Under the pieces are notes generated by a model. It searched no databases. It was not told the origin of the DNA and worked only from the letters and a program-made list of their open reading frames with translations. From assembly GCF_035916875.1 (NCBI RefSeq), contig NZ_JAXUHN010000058.1, positions 1 to 56,395 of the forward strand: a stretch of DNA of 56,395 bases, in the 5' to 3' direction. Positions 42,144 to 52,531 of this stretch are shown one piece after another (positions within the stretch are counted from its first letter, which is position 1; every line of letters starts with the position of its first letter). The translations under genes were made by a program, and so were the position numbers. The stretch is from Methylomicrobium sp035916875. Its GTDB lineage: Bacteria; Pseudomonadota; Gammaproteobacteria; Methylococcales; Methylomonadaceae.

Positions 42144-42467
42144 ACTCGCGCCCTCTTCGCCCCCATCCATACCTCAGCATCTGCCTCGGCGGTTTCTCGC
42201 ATCTAACCGAAATCTTGCCCGATTTGCCAAATCGGAGCAAGCGTTGCTGAGCGGGGTAACCGGCTGGGAACGGAACCTCGATTTTCCGATTGTAACTTAT
42301 CCGCTTGGTTTCGTGCGATCATTATAGCTTTCCGCAGCCGGCCATTTTTACAGTCAATCGCCGCTATGCGCACATGACGCCGTCTCGTTATACACAAATG
42401 CCGCCCCATCCGCTAATTTTTTGTGGCAACCGCTTATTGGACACGCTAGCAAAATAAGGACCTGTTG
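42144..42467. other. Intergenic region upstream of recC
   Basis: 324 bp between the RDD gene and recC. A hairpin at 42214-42241 (CTTGCCCGATTT / AAATCGGAGCAAG, one bulge) probably ends the RDD transcript. The remainder should hold the recCBD promoter, though I see no confident -35/-10 pair. No gene is supported. Confidence 0.4.
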
Positions 42468-45400
42468 ATGACCGAATCAAGCCTTCTCTCCCCGCTGGAC
42501 AGCGGCATCGCCGTGATCCATTCGAACCAGCTCGAACAGCTCGGCGATGTGGTCGCTTACTGGCTGCGCCAGCATCCCTTGAATCCCTTGGAATACGAAG
42601 TCTTCCTGGTGCAGAGCAACGGCATGGGACAATGGCTGAAACAAAATCTGGCGAAAAATGCTTCCTTGGGCATCGCGGCGGCACTGCAGATGCAATTGCC
42701 TTCGCTGTTCGTCTGGAGCGTTTATCGCGCGGTTCTGGGCGAGCAAATCCCGCAGGAACAACCTCTGGCGAAAGCTCCGCTGACCTGGCGCCTGTATCGC
42801 TTGCTGCCGACCCTGCTCGACCTAGACGGCTTTGAGACACTGGCCCGGTTTTTGGCCGAAGACCGCGACTGCCGAAAACGCCATCAGCTCGCCGAACAGC
42901 TCGCCGACCTGTTCGACCAGTATCAGGTATACCGTTCGGACTGGCTAGCCGATTGGGCCGCGGGCGATGACCGACTCCGTAACGCGCACGGCGATTTGAA
43001 GCCCCTGCCGGAAGCACAGCACTGGCAGTCCGCATTATGGCGCGCCGTGCTGGACGATTTGGGCGGCGAGGAAGCGATGCCGTTCGCCAGCCGGGCCTCC
43101 GTGCACGCGGAGTTCATGAGCCGCATCGACACGTTGGAGACGCGTCCCGCCGGCATTCCGCGCCGGATCATTTTGTTCGGCTTATCGTCCCTGCCCCAGC
43201 AATCGCTCGAAGTCCTGGCCAAGCTCGGCAAGTTTTGCCAGATCGTGTTGTTTGTGCACAATCCCTGCCAGCATTACTGGGCCGACATCATCGAAGACAA
43301 GGAACTGCTGAAAGCCGAGCGCCGCCGCCAAACCTATAAACCCGGCATGACATCGTCATTGTCCGCCGATGACCTGCATCTCCATGCGCCGCCCTTGCTG
43401 GCCGCCTGGGGCAAACAGGGCCGTGACTACATCCGCCTCCTGGATCTGTTCGACGAAAAATCCAGCTATCAAGACTGGAATTGGCCGGACAGCAAGATCG
43501 ATCTGTTCAAGGATTACGGCGATGACGGCCGGCGCAGTTTATTGCAGCATCTCCAGCAATCGATACTGGATATGGAAGCGCTGCCGGCCGATCCGGCGTT
43601 GCTGGATAACGCCGATGGCTCGCTGAGCTTTCATGTCGCGCACAGCCCGCAGCGCGAGGTCGAGATCCTGCATGATCAGTTATTGGCGCGCTTCGAAGCG
43701 GCCGAGCAGCACGGCAAGCCGCTCTATCCGCGCGACGTGATCGTGATGGTGCCGGACATCAATGCCTACGCGCCGCATATCCGCGCCGTCTTCGGACTGC
43801 ACCCGCCCGGCGATCCGCGCTATATTCCGTATAGTCTGGCCGATCAACAGCAGCGCGGTCAGGATCCTTTATTGGTCGCGATCGAGGCGCTGCTGAATCT
43901 GCCCGAATCGCGCTTTACCGTCAGCGAGTATCTCGGCCTGCTGGAAGTCGGCGCATTGAGAGACCGCTTCAAGATCGACGAAGGCGCGAAGACCAAACTG
44001 CACCAATGGATAGAGGACGCAGGCATCCGCTGGGGCCTGAACGCAGAACAACGCGCCGAAACGGTCGCGATGCCTGCGCATCTGGAGGCCAATACCTGGC
44101 AATTCGGCCTGCGCCGGATGCTGCTGGGTTATGCGGTCGGAGCCGGCGAAGCGTTCAACGGCATCGAGCCTTACAAAGAAATCGGCGGACTCGACGCCGA
44201 GTGGATCGGCGGCCTGTCGTTCCTGCTCGAAACGCTGGAGAAATACGCGGCCCTGCTGAAAGATCAGCAAAATTTTAGTGACTGGCGAAACACCTTGCTG
44301 AGCCTGCTCGATGATTTTTTCATCGTCGGCGGCGAAACAGATCGCAAAACCCTGGACACATTGACCGAGTCCCTGGAAAAGTGGAGCCAGTACTGCGAAC
44401 AAGCCGGCCTGACCGCGACTGACTTGCTGCCGGTGAGTGTCGTGCGCGAAGCCTGGCTCGCCGGGGTTGACGAGCCGTCGCTGCATCAGCGTTTTCTGAG
44501 CGGCCGGGTCAATTTCTGCACCCTGATGCCGATGCGCGCAATCCCTTTCCGCCTGATTTGCCTGCTGGGGATGAATGACGGCGATTACCCGCGCAATCAA
44601 CAGGCGCACAGTTTCGACCTGATGAACCAGCGCGGCCATTATCGCCCCGGCGACCGCTCGCGCCGGCAGGACGATCAATACCTGTTTTTGGAAGCATTGC
44701 TGTCCGCGCGCCAGCAGCTTTATGTCAGCTGGGTGGGCCGCAGCATTCGCGACAACAGCGAGCTGCCGCCGTCGGTGCTGATCAGCCAACTGCGCGATGC
44801 CGTGTCTCAGGGCTGGGCGCTGGCGGACGATCAAAAACTACTGGACGCCATCACCATCAAGCATCCTCTGCAACCTTTTAGCCACGACTATGTCGCGAAA
44901 AACCGTGATCCGCGCTGGTTTACCTACGCGCGCGAATGGTTTGAAAAATCACCCGACACCGGCGTAAGCACTCAAACCCCAATTGCCGCGGAAGAAAAAC
45001 CCTTAACCCTCACACTGGAATCCCTGGCGCGTTTTCTGAAAGCGCCGGTCAAGACCTTCTGCAATCACACGCTGAAGTTTGGATTCGAAGAAGACACCGT
45101 CACCAGCGAAGACAGCGAACCCTTCAATTTCGACAGCCTGCAAGCTCATGTCTTCGGCCATCAGCTGGTGGATGCCTTGCAGAGCGCGGATCCCGGCGAT
45201 GTCGATGCGTTCTTTGCCGAGCAGCAAACCGCGATGGCGCGGAAAGGCCGGCTTCCGCTCGGCGGTTTTGCTCAGTCCGCCTATTCGAACCTAGTCGATC
45301 CGGTCAAAAAGAGCTGGGATACCTACCAAGTAATGCTTTCCTCATGGCCGCGCGAACTCGAAGCACATGCGCTTGCCTTGCCCCCATTCGTGCTGGCTGA

Positions 45401-45965
45401 CGGCGCCACCGTGCAACTGACCGGCGAACTCAGCCATTTGCGCGGTGATTGCGATGACCGGCGCAAGGGCCTGCTGCATTTGACCGCCCAGACGCTGCTG
45501 CCGAAAGGCGCGATCAAACACCACAACCTATTCGGCTATTGGCTGCGACATCTGGCCGGCTGCGCGGAAGGCATGCAGCTCCAGACCCTGGTGATTGCGG
45601 CCGACGGCGTGATCGAAATTCCGCCGATCGAGCAGGCGGAGGCTTATGCGTACCTCCAAACGATCATCGAGGCCTACCATCAAGGCATGCGCGCGCCGCT
45701 GCCCGTCGCCTGCAAGACCGCTCTCGCCTGGCTGGCCGCGCCGCCCGAGCAAGCGCGCGAACAAGCCCAATCCCGATACGAAGGCGACGACTGGAATCCG
45801 GGCGAGGCCGCTTACGACGCCTATCTGACGCGTTTCTTTCCGACTTTTGCCGGTTTAACCGATGCAGGAGGCGGCCAAGGCTTCGAATTTTGGGCCGACG
45901 CCCTATACCGCCCCGTATTCGCTACGATCAAGCCGTATCAACCCGCAGCGGAAGCGCAATCATGA
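42468..45965 (+). CDS. recC: Exodeoxyribonuclease V subunit gamma, RecC
   Basis: A 1165-residue RecC (E. coli 1122). Early motifs IHSNQLEQLGDVVAYWL and VQSNGMGQWLKQNLA, WRLYRLLP and LFDQYQVYR are typical, as are GRVNFCTLMPMRAIPFRLICLLGMNDGDYP and HYRPGDRSRRQDDQYLFLEALL. RecC has an inactivated helicase/nuclease fold; it splits the duplex and recognises Chi. The ATG at 42468 has AAGGA upstream; a TTG just before it is less likely. It overlaps recB by four bases. Confidence 0.96.
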   Translation: MTESSLLSPLDSGIAVIHSNQLEQLGDVVAYWLRQHPLNPLEYEVFLVQSNGMGQWLKQNLAKNASLGIAAALQMQLPSLFVWSVYRAVLGEQIPQEQPLAKAPLTWRLYRLLPTLLDLDGFETLARFLAEDRDCRKRHQLAEQLADLFDQYQVYRSDWLADWAAGDDRLRNAHGDLKPLPEAQHWQSALWRAVLDDLGGEEAMPFASRASVHAEFMSRIDTLETRPAGIPRRIILFGLSSLPQQSLEVLAKLGKFCQIVLFVHNPCQHYWADIIEDKELLKAERRRQTYKPGMTSSLSADDLHLHAPPLLAAWGKQGRDYIRLLDLFDEKSSYQDWNWPDSKIDLFKDYGDDGRRSLLQHLQQSILDMEALPADPALLDNADGSLSFHVAHSPQREVEILHDQLLARFEAAEQHGKPLYPRDVIVMVPDINAYAPHIRAVFGLHPPGDPRYIPYSLADQQQRGQDPLLVAIEALLNLPESRFTVSEYLGLLEVGALRDRFKIDEGAKTKLHQWIEDAGIRWGLNAEQRAETVAMPAHLEANTWQFGLRRMLLGYAVGAGEAFNGIEPYKEIGGLDAEWIGGLSFLLETLEKYAALLKDQQNFSDWRNTLLSLLDDFFIVGGETDRKTLDTLTESLEKWSQYCEQAGLTATDLLPVSVVREAWLAGVDEPSLHQRFLSGRVNFCTLMPMRAIPFRLICLLGMNDGDYPRNQQAHSFDLMNQRGHYRPGDRSRRQDDQYLFLEALLSARQQLYVSWVGRSIRDNSELPPSVLISQLRDAVSQGWALADDQKLLDAITIKHPLQPFSHDYVAKNRDPRWFTYAREWFEKSPDTGVSTQTPIAAEEKPLTLTLESLARFLKAPVKTFCNHTLKFGFEEDTVTSEDSEPFNFDSLQAHVFGHQLVDALQSADPGDVDAFFAEQQTAMARKGRLPLGGFAQSAYSNLVDPVKKSWDTYQVMLSSWPRELEAHALALPPFVLADGATVQLTGELSHLRGDCDDRRKGLLHLTAQTLLPKGAIKHHNLFGYWLRHLAGCAEGMQLQTLVIAADGVIEIPPIEQAEAYAYLQTIIEAYHQGMRAPLPVACKTALAWLAAPPEQAREQAQSRYEGDDWNPGEAAYDAYLTRFFPTFAGLTDAGGGQGFEFWADALYRPVFATIKPYQPAAEAQS

Positions 45966-48900
45966 CCGTCGCCATCGCGTTGAATCCCGTCGATTTCCCC
46001 TTGTCCGGCACCCGCCTGATCGAGGCCAGCGCCGGTACCGGCAAGACCTATACGATCGCCGCGCTGTATGTCCGGCTGATCCTCGGGCATCACTTCGCGC
46101 TGGAGCGTGAACTGTCGCCGCCGGATATTCTGGTGGTGACGTTTACCGAAGCCGCGACCAAGGAACTCCGGGAGCGCATTCGCGACCGCCTGAGCCAGGC
46201 GGCCCGTTTTTTTCGCGAGCAACCGGCCGACAGCGACGCGTTCCTGGAAGCCGTGCGCAGCGATTATGACAGGGCGGCCTGGCCGGCCTGCGCCCGGCGC
46301 CTGGAACTGGCCGCCAACTGGATGGACGAGGCCGCGGTGTATACGATCCACAGCTGGTGCAACCGGATGCTGCAACAGCATGCGTTCGACAGCGGCAGCC
46401 TGTTTCGGCAGGAGGTCAATACCGACGACAGGGAGCTTCTGCATGAAGTGGTTCGGGATTATTGGCGCACCTTTTTCTACCCGCTGACGGCAACCGCCTG
46501 CCGGGCCGTCGCCAAGCTCGCAGGCTCCCCCGACGATCTGGTCAAACTGCTAGCTCCTTTATTGCCCGAAACCGAAGCGTTCGGGCTTGAATTCGATGAA
46601 GACATCACGGCGGTTTTTCAGGCCTGGGAAACTTGGGAAAATAAACGCCAGGATCTGGAGGGGGCGGCCCGCTCGCTCTGGTCCAATCATCGCACCGAGA
46701 TCGATGCGCTGCTAAACGAGGCTTCGGGCAACGGCTGGCTGAACGGGAACAAATACCGCAAAGCGACTTTCGCCGAAAAGCTGAACGAGATGGCCGATTG
46801 GGCGAGCCGCCGCAGCCCGAAGGCCATCGATGTGCTGGAAAAATTCGCCCAGGAAAGCCTGGTTTCGGCGCTGGTCAAAACCCATCAAGACAAGGCGGCA
46901 CAATTGCAACATCCGGCATTCGCCGCCGTCGATGCCTTGGCCCTGCACAGCCGGGAAGAAATCGACACCAACGCCAAAATCACTCTGCACGCCCTGCACT
47001 GGATCCGGGATCGCTACGACGGCGAAAAACAGCGCATCGCCCGGATGACCTTCGACGACATGCTGACCCGGCTCGACAAGGCCTTGCAGGGCGGCAACGG
47101 CTCGCGGCTCGCAAGCGTGATTCGGCAGCAATATCCGATTGCGCTGATCGACGAGTTTCAGGATACCGACCCCGTGCAATACCGCATTTTTTCGACCCTG
47201 TATCCAGCGGATAGCGACGCCGGACCGGGCTGCTTCATGATCGGCGACCCGAAGCAGGCGATTTATTCGTTTCGCGGCGCCGACATCTATACCTACCTGA
47301 AGGCGCATCAGCACACGCTTGGACGGCATTACACGCTGGGCACCAATTTCCGCTCCACGACCGAGCTGGTCGACGCGGTCAACCAGGCCTTTTTGCAGGC
47401 GGACCGGCACCCCGAAGGCGCTTTCCGCTTCAAGCGCGAAAAGGACGATCCGCTGCCTTTTTTGCCGGTCAAGGCGAAAGGCCGCGATGAGGAATGGCTG
47501 ATCGATGCTCAGTCCGCCCCTGCCCTAACCTTCTGGCATTGGGATACGGACGAGGCGATCGGCATGCCCGCGTATCGCGAGAAAATGGCCGAAGTCACCG
47601 CCAGCGAGATCGTCAGGCTGCTGAATGCGGCCAAGTCGGGGCAGACCGGATTCAAATCGCCAAAAGGCCTGGAGCCCCTTCAACCCTCGGACATCGCGAT
47701 CCTGGTCCGCAGCGGCACCGAGGCCAAAGCGATGCGCAATGCCCTGGCAAAGCGGCAGTTGCGCAGCGTCTATCTTTCAGAGCGCGATTCGATCTTCACC
47801 ACCCGCGAAGCCGCGGATCTTTTGATCTGGCTGAAGGCGCTGGCCGAACCGCGCAACGAGCGCAGGGTGCGCGCCGCGCTCGGCACCGCGACTTTCGGCT
47901 GGACCTATCAGGCCTTGCAGCAACTGGCCCTGGATGAACCGCTCTGGGAACGGCAGCTGGAACGCTTTGCCGCCTATCAGGAACGCTGGCAGCAGGACGG
48001 CATCCTGCCCGCCTTGCGGCAACTGATCAACGACTACGACCTGTACCACCGCTCGACACAGGACAGCGAAGGCGAACGCCGCATCACCAACCTGCTGCAC
48101 CTGGCCGAACTCCTGCAACACGCAGGCCACCAGCTCGAAGGCGAACAGGCGTTGATCCGGCATCTGGCCGAATTGATCGAAGCCGGAGGCAGCCACACCG
48201 GCGACGAAGGCATCATCCGGCTCGAAAGCGACGCGAACCTGATCAAAATCATCACGATCCATAAATCCAAGGGCCTGGAATACCCGCTGGTTTTTCTGCC
48301 TTTCATCTGCAGCTTCAGGGAGGTGAACGGACGTTTCAACAGCTACTATCGCTATCATGACGACCAGCAAAACCTGCGTATCGATCTGAGCAAGAGCGAC
48401 GCAATTAAAGCCTTAAGCGATGCCGAGCGCCTGCAGGAAGATTTGCGCCTCTTTTATGTCGCGATCACGCGGGCGTGTCATGCCTGCTGGCTGGGCATTG
48501 CGCCGATCAAGTCCGGCAACGGCAAGGAATGCCAGCTCGAAAAATCCGCGGTGGGTTCGATACTGGGCTGGGAAGAAAAAATGCCGGTCAAGAACCTGGA
48601 ACAGCGACTGACCGAACTCAAGGGCGATTGCGATTCGATCGCGATCAGCGCATTGCCCGATGTCCGCTCCGACCTCTACTTTCCGCCGCGGCAAAGCGAT
48701 AGCCACGATTCGGCACGCATTGCCGGCGCCAAAATCCCGCATGACTGGTGGATAGCCAGCTACAGCGCGCTGCCCACGGAAGACAAGCTTCAGGCGGGGG
48801 AAGACCGGCCCGATCTGCCGCAGGAGCCGGAAACCGCCCGGGACGACAAGCAGAGCGATGAGGCGGAAAACCCTCTGGCGCAATCCACGCCGTCACCGTC

Positions 48901-49636
48901 CGGCATCCATGCCTTGCCCCGTGGCGCAGGCCCCGGCGTGCTGATTCATGACCTGCTCGAACACTGCGCGCATCTGGGCTTTTCGGCCGTACAGGCGGAT
49001 CCGGCGCTCAGAAAGGAGTTGATCCAAAAGCGTTTCGGCGCCAGCGACTGGATCAACCATCAGGACATCATCGACGCGTCCCTGTCGCGCTGGCTGTCTC
49101 TGCCCCTGCTTGAAACCACGGGCATCTGCCTCGGCAATCTGAGCGCCGAGGCTTACCGGCCCGAACTGGAATTCCTGATTGGCGCGGACACGGTCAAGAC
49201 GCAGGACCTGGACCGCCTCGTGACCCAACATATTTTTCCCGGCCAGCCCCGCCCGGCCCTGCTGCCCAAGCAGGTCAACGGCCTCCTGAAAGGCTTCATC
49301 GACCTGGTCTTCGAGCATCGGCAGAAGTATTACGTCGTCGATTACAAGTTCAACAGCCTCGGTGCCGACGATGCCGCCTACACCCAGGAAGCGCTGGCGG
49401 CGGCGATGCTCGCGAAACGCTATGACCTGCAATATGCGCTGTATTTGCTGGCCCTGCACCGGCTGCTGAAAGCCCGGCTCGGCGCAAACTACGCTTACGA
49501 CACCCACGTCGGCGGCAGCCTGTATTTGTTCCTGCGCGGCGCGCAAGGCCCGACCGGAGGCAGGCTTTTCGACAAGCCGCCGAGGGCGTTGATCGAAGGA
49601 TTGGACACGCTATTTTGCGGCGGAGAAACACGATGA
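45962..49636 (+). CDS. recB: Exodeoxyribonuclease V subunit beta, RecB
   Basis: A 1224-residue RecB. Superfamily-1 helicase motifs are intact: LIEASAGTGKTYTIAALY (Walker A), VVTFTEAATKELRERIR, LIDEFQDTDPVQYRIF (motif II), MIGDPKQAIYSFRGAD, KIITIHKSKGLEYPLVFLPF and LRLFYVAITRA. The C-terminal nuclease has FIDLVFEHRQKYYVVDYKFN, with the metal-binding Asp and the D-x-K pair. The ATG at 45962 overlaps the recC stop (ATGA); a longer in-frame extension into recC is a shadow. It is the 3'-5' motor and only nuclease of RecBCD. Confidence 0.96.
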   Translation: MTVAIALNPVDFPLSGTRLIEASAGTGKTYTIAALYVRLILGHHFALERELSPPDILVVTFTEAATKELRERIRDRLSQAARFFREQPADSDAFLEAVRSDYDRAAWPACARRLELAANWMDEAAVYTIHSWCNRMLQQHAFDSGSLFRQEVNTDDRELLHEVVRDYWRTFFYPLTATACRAVAKLAGSPDDLVKLLAPLLPETEAFGLEFDEDITAVFQAWETWENKRQDLEGAARSLWSNHRTEIDALLNEASGNGWLNGNKYRKATFAEKLNEMADWASRRSPKAIDVLEKFAQESLVSALVKTHQDKAAQLQHPAFAAVDALALHSREEIDTNAKITLHALHWIRDRYDGEKQRIARMTFDDMLTRLDKALQGGNGSRLASVIRQQYPIALIDEFQDTDPVQYRIFSTLYPADSDAGPGCFMIGDPKQAIYSFRGADIYTYLKAHQHTLGRHYTLGTNFRSTTELVDAVNQAFLQADRHPEGAFRFKREKDDPLPFLPVKAKGRDEEWLIDAQSAPALTFWHWDTDEAIGMPAYREKMAEVTASEIVRLLNAAKSGQTGFKSPKGLEPLQPSDIAILVRSGTEAKAMRNALAKRQLRSVYLSERDSIFTTREAADLLIWLKALAEPRNERRVRAALGTATFGWTYQALQQLALDEPLWERQLERFAAYQERWQQDGILPALRQLINDYDLYHRSTQDSEGERRITNLLHLAELLQHAGHQLEGEQALIRHLAELIEAGGSHTGDEGIIRLESDANLIKIITIHKSKGLEYPLVFLPFICSFREVNGRFNSYYRYHDDQQNLRIDLSKSDAIKALSDAERLQEDLRLFYVAITRACHACWLGIAPIKSGNGKECQLEKSAVGSILGWEEKMPVKNLEQRLTELKGDCDSIAISALPDVRSDLYFPPRQSDSHDSARIAGAKIPHDWWIASYSALPTEDKLQAGEDRPDLPQEPETARDDKQSDEAENPLAQSTPSPSGIHALPRGAGPGVLIHDLLEHCAHLGFSAVQADPALRKELIQKRFGASDWINHQDIIDASLSRWLSLPLLETTGICLGNLSAEAYRPELEFLIGADTVKTQDLDRLVTQHIFPGQPRPALLPKQVNGLLKGFIDLVFEHRQKYYVVDYKFNSLGADDAAYTQEALAAAMLAKRYDLQYALYLLALHRLLKARLGANYAYDTHVGGSLYLFLRGAQGPTGGRLFDKPPRALIEGLDTLFCGGETR

Positions 49637-51633
49637 CACCGGGACACTCGATGCTGGCAACAATCGACCACTGGATCGCGCGCGGCTGGCTGAACCATTT
49701 GAACCGGGCTTTCGTGCGTTTTCTGCTGGATCAGGATTCGAATGCGAGCGAGGCCGTGCTGTGGGCGGGCGCGCTGGTCAGCCACCAACTGGACCGCGGC
49801 GAGGTGTATCTGGACCTCGAACAACTCAGCCAGCAGCCCGGCTTGACGCTGGCGATACCGGGCGACGATGCCTGGGCATCCGAGTCCGAAGCCGCGCATG
49901 CCGAACTGTCCGCGCTGAAGGTTTACAGCCTCGGCCAATGGCAAGCCGCGCTGCAACAGTCTGCCTTGGTCTCAGCAGGACAAGGCAGCACGCCGCTGGT
50001 TTTGGACGGCAAACGCCTCTATTTGCGGCGTTATTGGCAGTATCAGCAAACCCTGGACCAGTGCATCGACCGACGCCTGCCGCCGGTTCGCGACACTTTG
50101 CCGGAGTCCTTGCAGGCCCAATTGAAGACGCTGTTTACCGGCAGCCCGGAAAAACCGGACTGGCAAAAAATCGCCTGCGTCCTGGCCCTGCGCTCCCGCT
50201 TTACGATCATCACCGGCGGCCCCGGCACCGGCAAGACCACGACCCTGACCAAGCTGCTGGCGTTGCTGATCCAGCTTTCCGAGAACGAACTTAGCGGCAA
50301 GCGAAAGCTGAACATCCTGCTGGCTGCGCCGACCGGCAAGGCGTCCGCCAGGGTCAGCGAGTCGATCGGCAAGGCCCTCGACAGTCTCGCCATCGCGGAT
50401 GACATCAAACAAGACATTCCGAAGCAAGCGAGCACACTGCACCGCTTGCTGGGCAGCCGCCGTGACTCCCGCCGCTTTATCCATGATAGACACAATCCGA
50501 TCGTCGCCGACATCGTGATCGTCGATGAGGCGTCGATGATCGACCTCGAAATGATGACCTCCTTGCTCGATGCGCTGCCTGACAACGCGCAATTGATCCT
50601 GCTCGGCGACAAGGATCAACTGGCTTCGGTCGAAGCCGGTTCGGTGATGGGCGACTTGTGTCAGGGCGCCGACAACGCGGCTTACGATGAAGCCGCCCGC
50701 TCGTGGATCATTCAGTTTTCCGGCGAAGAGATCGAAACTTCCGGCGCAGAAGGCTCCGCGGTCAATCAGCAGACCGTAATGCTCCGCCACAGCCACCGCT
50801 TCGACGAGCACAGCGGCATCGGCCAATTGGCACGGGCGGTGAATGCAGGCGACAGCGCCCAGGCGCAGGCAATTCTGAAGGATACGGCCAGCTACAATGA
50901 CCTGTTGCCGGAACCGGCCGACGCCTATCTACGGCTCAGAGCGCGACCAGAGCCCGATGCCGCCGACGCCCTACTGAAAAAACTGGTCGCGGTCAATGCA
51001 GGCTTTAATGCCGAAGGCAAGCCGAATCCCGGCCAGGGCTATGGCTATTATCTGGACGCGATCCGGAACCGCCCCGAAAGCGACGCTGCTTCCTACGACG
51101 CATGGGCCGTGCGGGTCCTGGCCTCCTTCGACGCCTTCCAGGTACTCTGCGCGCTGCGCCGGGGCCGCTGGGGCGTGGAAGAGATGAACCGGCGCATTGA
51201 AGCCTGGCTGTTTCCGAAACGAACACCGGCGCTTTGGTACGAAGGCCGGCCGGTCATGATCACGCGCAACGACTACAACGTGGGCCTGATGAACGGCGAC
51301 ATCGGCATCGCGCTTCATGATCCTGCCGGAAAACTGCGGGTGGCTTTTCCCGCCGACGATCCGCTGGCCAAAACGAAGATACGCTGGCTGTCGCCGCTGC
51401 GCCTGCCCGAGGCGGAAACCGCGTTCGCGATCACGGTACACAAATCGCAAGGCTCCGAATTCAATCACGTCGTGCTGGCCCTGCCCGAAACCAAAAGCCC
51501 GGTCCTGACCCGCGAGCTGATCTACACCGGCATCACCCGCGCCAAGGAAAACTTCACCCTGCTGGAAAGCCGCGAAGGTATTTTCGATCAGGCCGTCAAG
51601 GCGCGGATGAAAAATCCTGTAGACTCCGGCTGA
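49633..51633 (+). CDS. recD: Exodeoxyribonuclease V subunit alpha, RecD
   Basis: A 666-residue RecD (E. coli 608). A RecB-binding N-terminal domain is followed by Walker A (FTIITGGPGTGKTTTLTKL, about 195), LLAAPTGKASARVSESIG, DIVIVDEASMIDLEMM, QLILLGDKDQLASVEAGSV and late motifs FAITVHKSQGSEFNHVVLAL and ELIYTGITRAKENFTL. It is the 5'-3' motor. Its ATG overlaps the recB stop (ATGA), completing a tightly coupled recC-recB-recD operon without ptrA, which separates recC and recB in E. coli. Confidence 0.96.
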   Translation: MTPGHSMLATIDHWIARGWLNHLNRAFVRFLLDQDSNASEAVLWAGALVSHQLDRGEVYLDLEQLSQQPGLTLAIPGDDAWASESEAAHAELSALKVYSLGQWQAALQQSALVSAGQGSTPLVLDGKRLYLRRYWQYQQTLDQCIDRRLPPVRDTLPESLQAQLKTLFTGSPEKPDWQKIACVLALRSRFTIITGGPGTGKTTTLTKLLALLIQLSENELSGKRKLNILLAAPTGKASARVSESIGKALDSLAIADDIKQDIPKQASTLHRLLGSRRDSRRFIHDRHNPIVADIVIVDEASMIDLEMMTSLLDALPDNAQLILLGDKDQLASVEAGSVMGDLCQGADNAAYDEAARSWIIQFSGEEIETSGAEGSAVNQQTVMLRHSHRFDEHSGIGQLARAVNAGDSAQAQAILKDTASYNDLLPEPADAYLRLRARPEPDAADALLKKLVAVNAGFNAEGKPNPGQGYGYYLDAIRNRPESDAASYDAWAVRVLASFDAFQVLCALRRGRWGVEEMNRRIEAWLFPKRTPALWYEGRPVMITRNDYNVGLMNGDIGIALHDPAGKLRVAFPADDPLAKTKIRWLSPLRLPEAETAFAITVHKSQGSEFNHVVLALPETKSPVLTRELIYTGITRAKENFTLLESREGIFDQAVKARMKNPVDSG

Positions 51634-51708
51634 ATAAACTTCACCGAACAGGGCATGTTGACCCGTCCGCAGAGTTTCCACTTGCTTTGGGCTAGCGGCA
51701 GCCTCAAA

Positions 51709-51770
51709 ACGAAGGGAACGGGATTGCAAATCCCGTCCCGCTTAGGGACGCTCGGTGCGATTCCCTTCGT
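51709..51770. repeat. Nested palindrome after recD
   Basis: Outer arms ACGAAGGGAA / TTCCCTTCGT enclose CGGGATTGCAAATCCCG and a TCCCGCTTAGGGA hairpin. The central hairpin belongs to the GGGGTTTGCAACCCC family also seen at 15248 and 53677. It lies between recD and the convergent antitoxin gene and probably stops both transcripts. Confidence 0.65.
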
Positions 51771-51821
51771 TCGCCGCACCCTGCGGGCTATAAATGCTTG
51801 ATGCCGCCTAAAAGCGCAGCT

Positions 51822-52025
51822 TCACGATGCCACACGCCTGGCGATTTCGATATCCTTGCGCAACAGGTCATTAACCAAGACTTGCAAGCTTTCCGGCGTG
51901 GTTTGGCATTTTTCGGCGAGATAGCGCGCCACATCCTGGTCCAAATAGATGGGTATTTGAATCTCTTCGGCGGGGATGTAAAACTTGCCTTGCTCGGCGT
52001 TGGAAAAATCGTTTTCATCTTTCAT
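51822..52025 (-). CDS. BrnA/CopG-type antitoxin
   Basis: A 67-residue ribbon-helix-helix-type protein: ENDFSNAEQGKFYIPAEEI, then IPIYLDQDVARYLAEK and LQVLVNDLLRKDIEIA, the N-terminal neck and DNA-binding pattern of BrnA-like antitoxins. Its start overlaps the 3' end of a brnT remnant, exactly the brnTA layout. Such antitoxins autorepress the operon and neutralise an RNase toxin. With the toxin truncated it may survive as an orphan repressor or immunity protein. Confidence 0.72.
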   Translation of the reverse strand: MKDENDFSNAEQGKFYIPAEEIQIPIYLDQDVARYLAEKCQTTPESLQVLVNDLLRKDIEIARRVAS

Positions 52026-52116
52026 TTCGCAGCCCTCTTAAGATAAGTTGTTTTTTGTTTTGGGCCGCCTTGCGCACGGAAATGATGCGTATGGGGTCGT
52101 TACGCGGTTGATAGGG
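52015..52116 (-). pseudogene. 3' remnant of a BrnT-type toxin gene
   Basis: In the minus-strand frame ending at TGA 52015-52017, 33 codons include NDPIRIISVRKAAQNKKQLI. The RIIS-x-RKA motif is the conserved C-terminal end of BrnT RNase toxins. An in-frame stop at 52117-52119 and the absence of the rest of the gene show that the toxin is lost. It overlaps the antitoxin start by 11 bases. Confidence 0.55.
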
Positions 52117-52144
52117 TCATCCAGCGAATGAAAATCTTTCGGGC

Positions 52145-52531
52145 TTACCAAAATAAATCCACACCGTAACGGTTAAAGATGCTATCCGCGCTAATTAAAG
52201 TCAGGTTTTCCAATTTCGCCTGAACCAAAATCACTCTATCGAAAGGATCTTTATGGTGTGACGGCAAATCGTTCAAAGCATAAATATGGCCGGTAGTTAT
52301 AAGCAAAATTTGCAAGCCGTTATGCAAACATTGCCATTCGACCAACTGCTGTAACGGCAATTTGAACGCAAGCTTGCCGAGCTGCTGCTTTATCTGCATT
52401 TCCCATATGCTAGCCATGCTGAGATAGAGTGTGTTGCGTTGCTCCTGGCAAACAGCCAAGGCTGTGGAACTAAGCTTTTCGGGCGCGCTATCCAGCCAAA
52501 TGAAAACATGCGTATCCAGCAACATTTTCAT
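52145..52531 (-). CDS. PIN-domain toxin (VapC-like ribonuclease)
   Basis: A 128-residue PIN protein: MLLDTHVFIWLDSAPEKLS (first Asp), SMASIWEMQIKQQLGKL (Glu), NDLPSHHKDPFDRVILVQA (Asp pair in KDPFDR) and LTLISADSIFNRYGV. This DTHxFIW / KDPFDRxL type is a VapC-like Mg2+-dependent RNase toxin. It starts inside the end of its antitoxin gene (ATGA overlap), so it is coupled to it. Confidence 0.85.
   Translation of the reverse strand: MKMLLDTHVFIWLDSAPEKLSSTALAVCQEQRNTLYLSMASIWEMQIKQQLGKLAFKLPLQQLVEWQCLHNGLQILLITTGHIYALNDLPSHHKDPFDRVILVQAKLENLTLISADSIFNRYGVDLFW

Noticed and set aside
45539..45961. N-terminal extension of recB into recC
   Set aside because: Arg/Pro-rich shadow translation; the ATG at 45962 matches the RecB N-terminus and overlaps the recC stop in the usual way.
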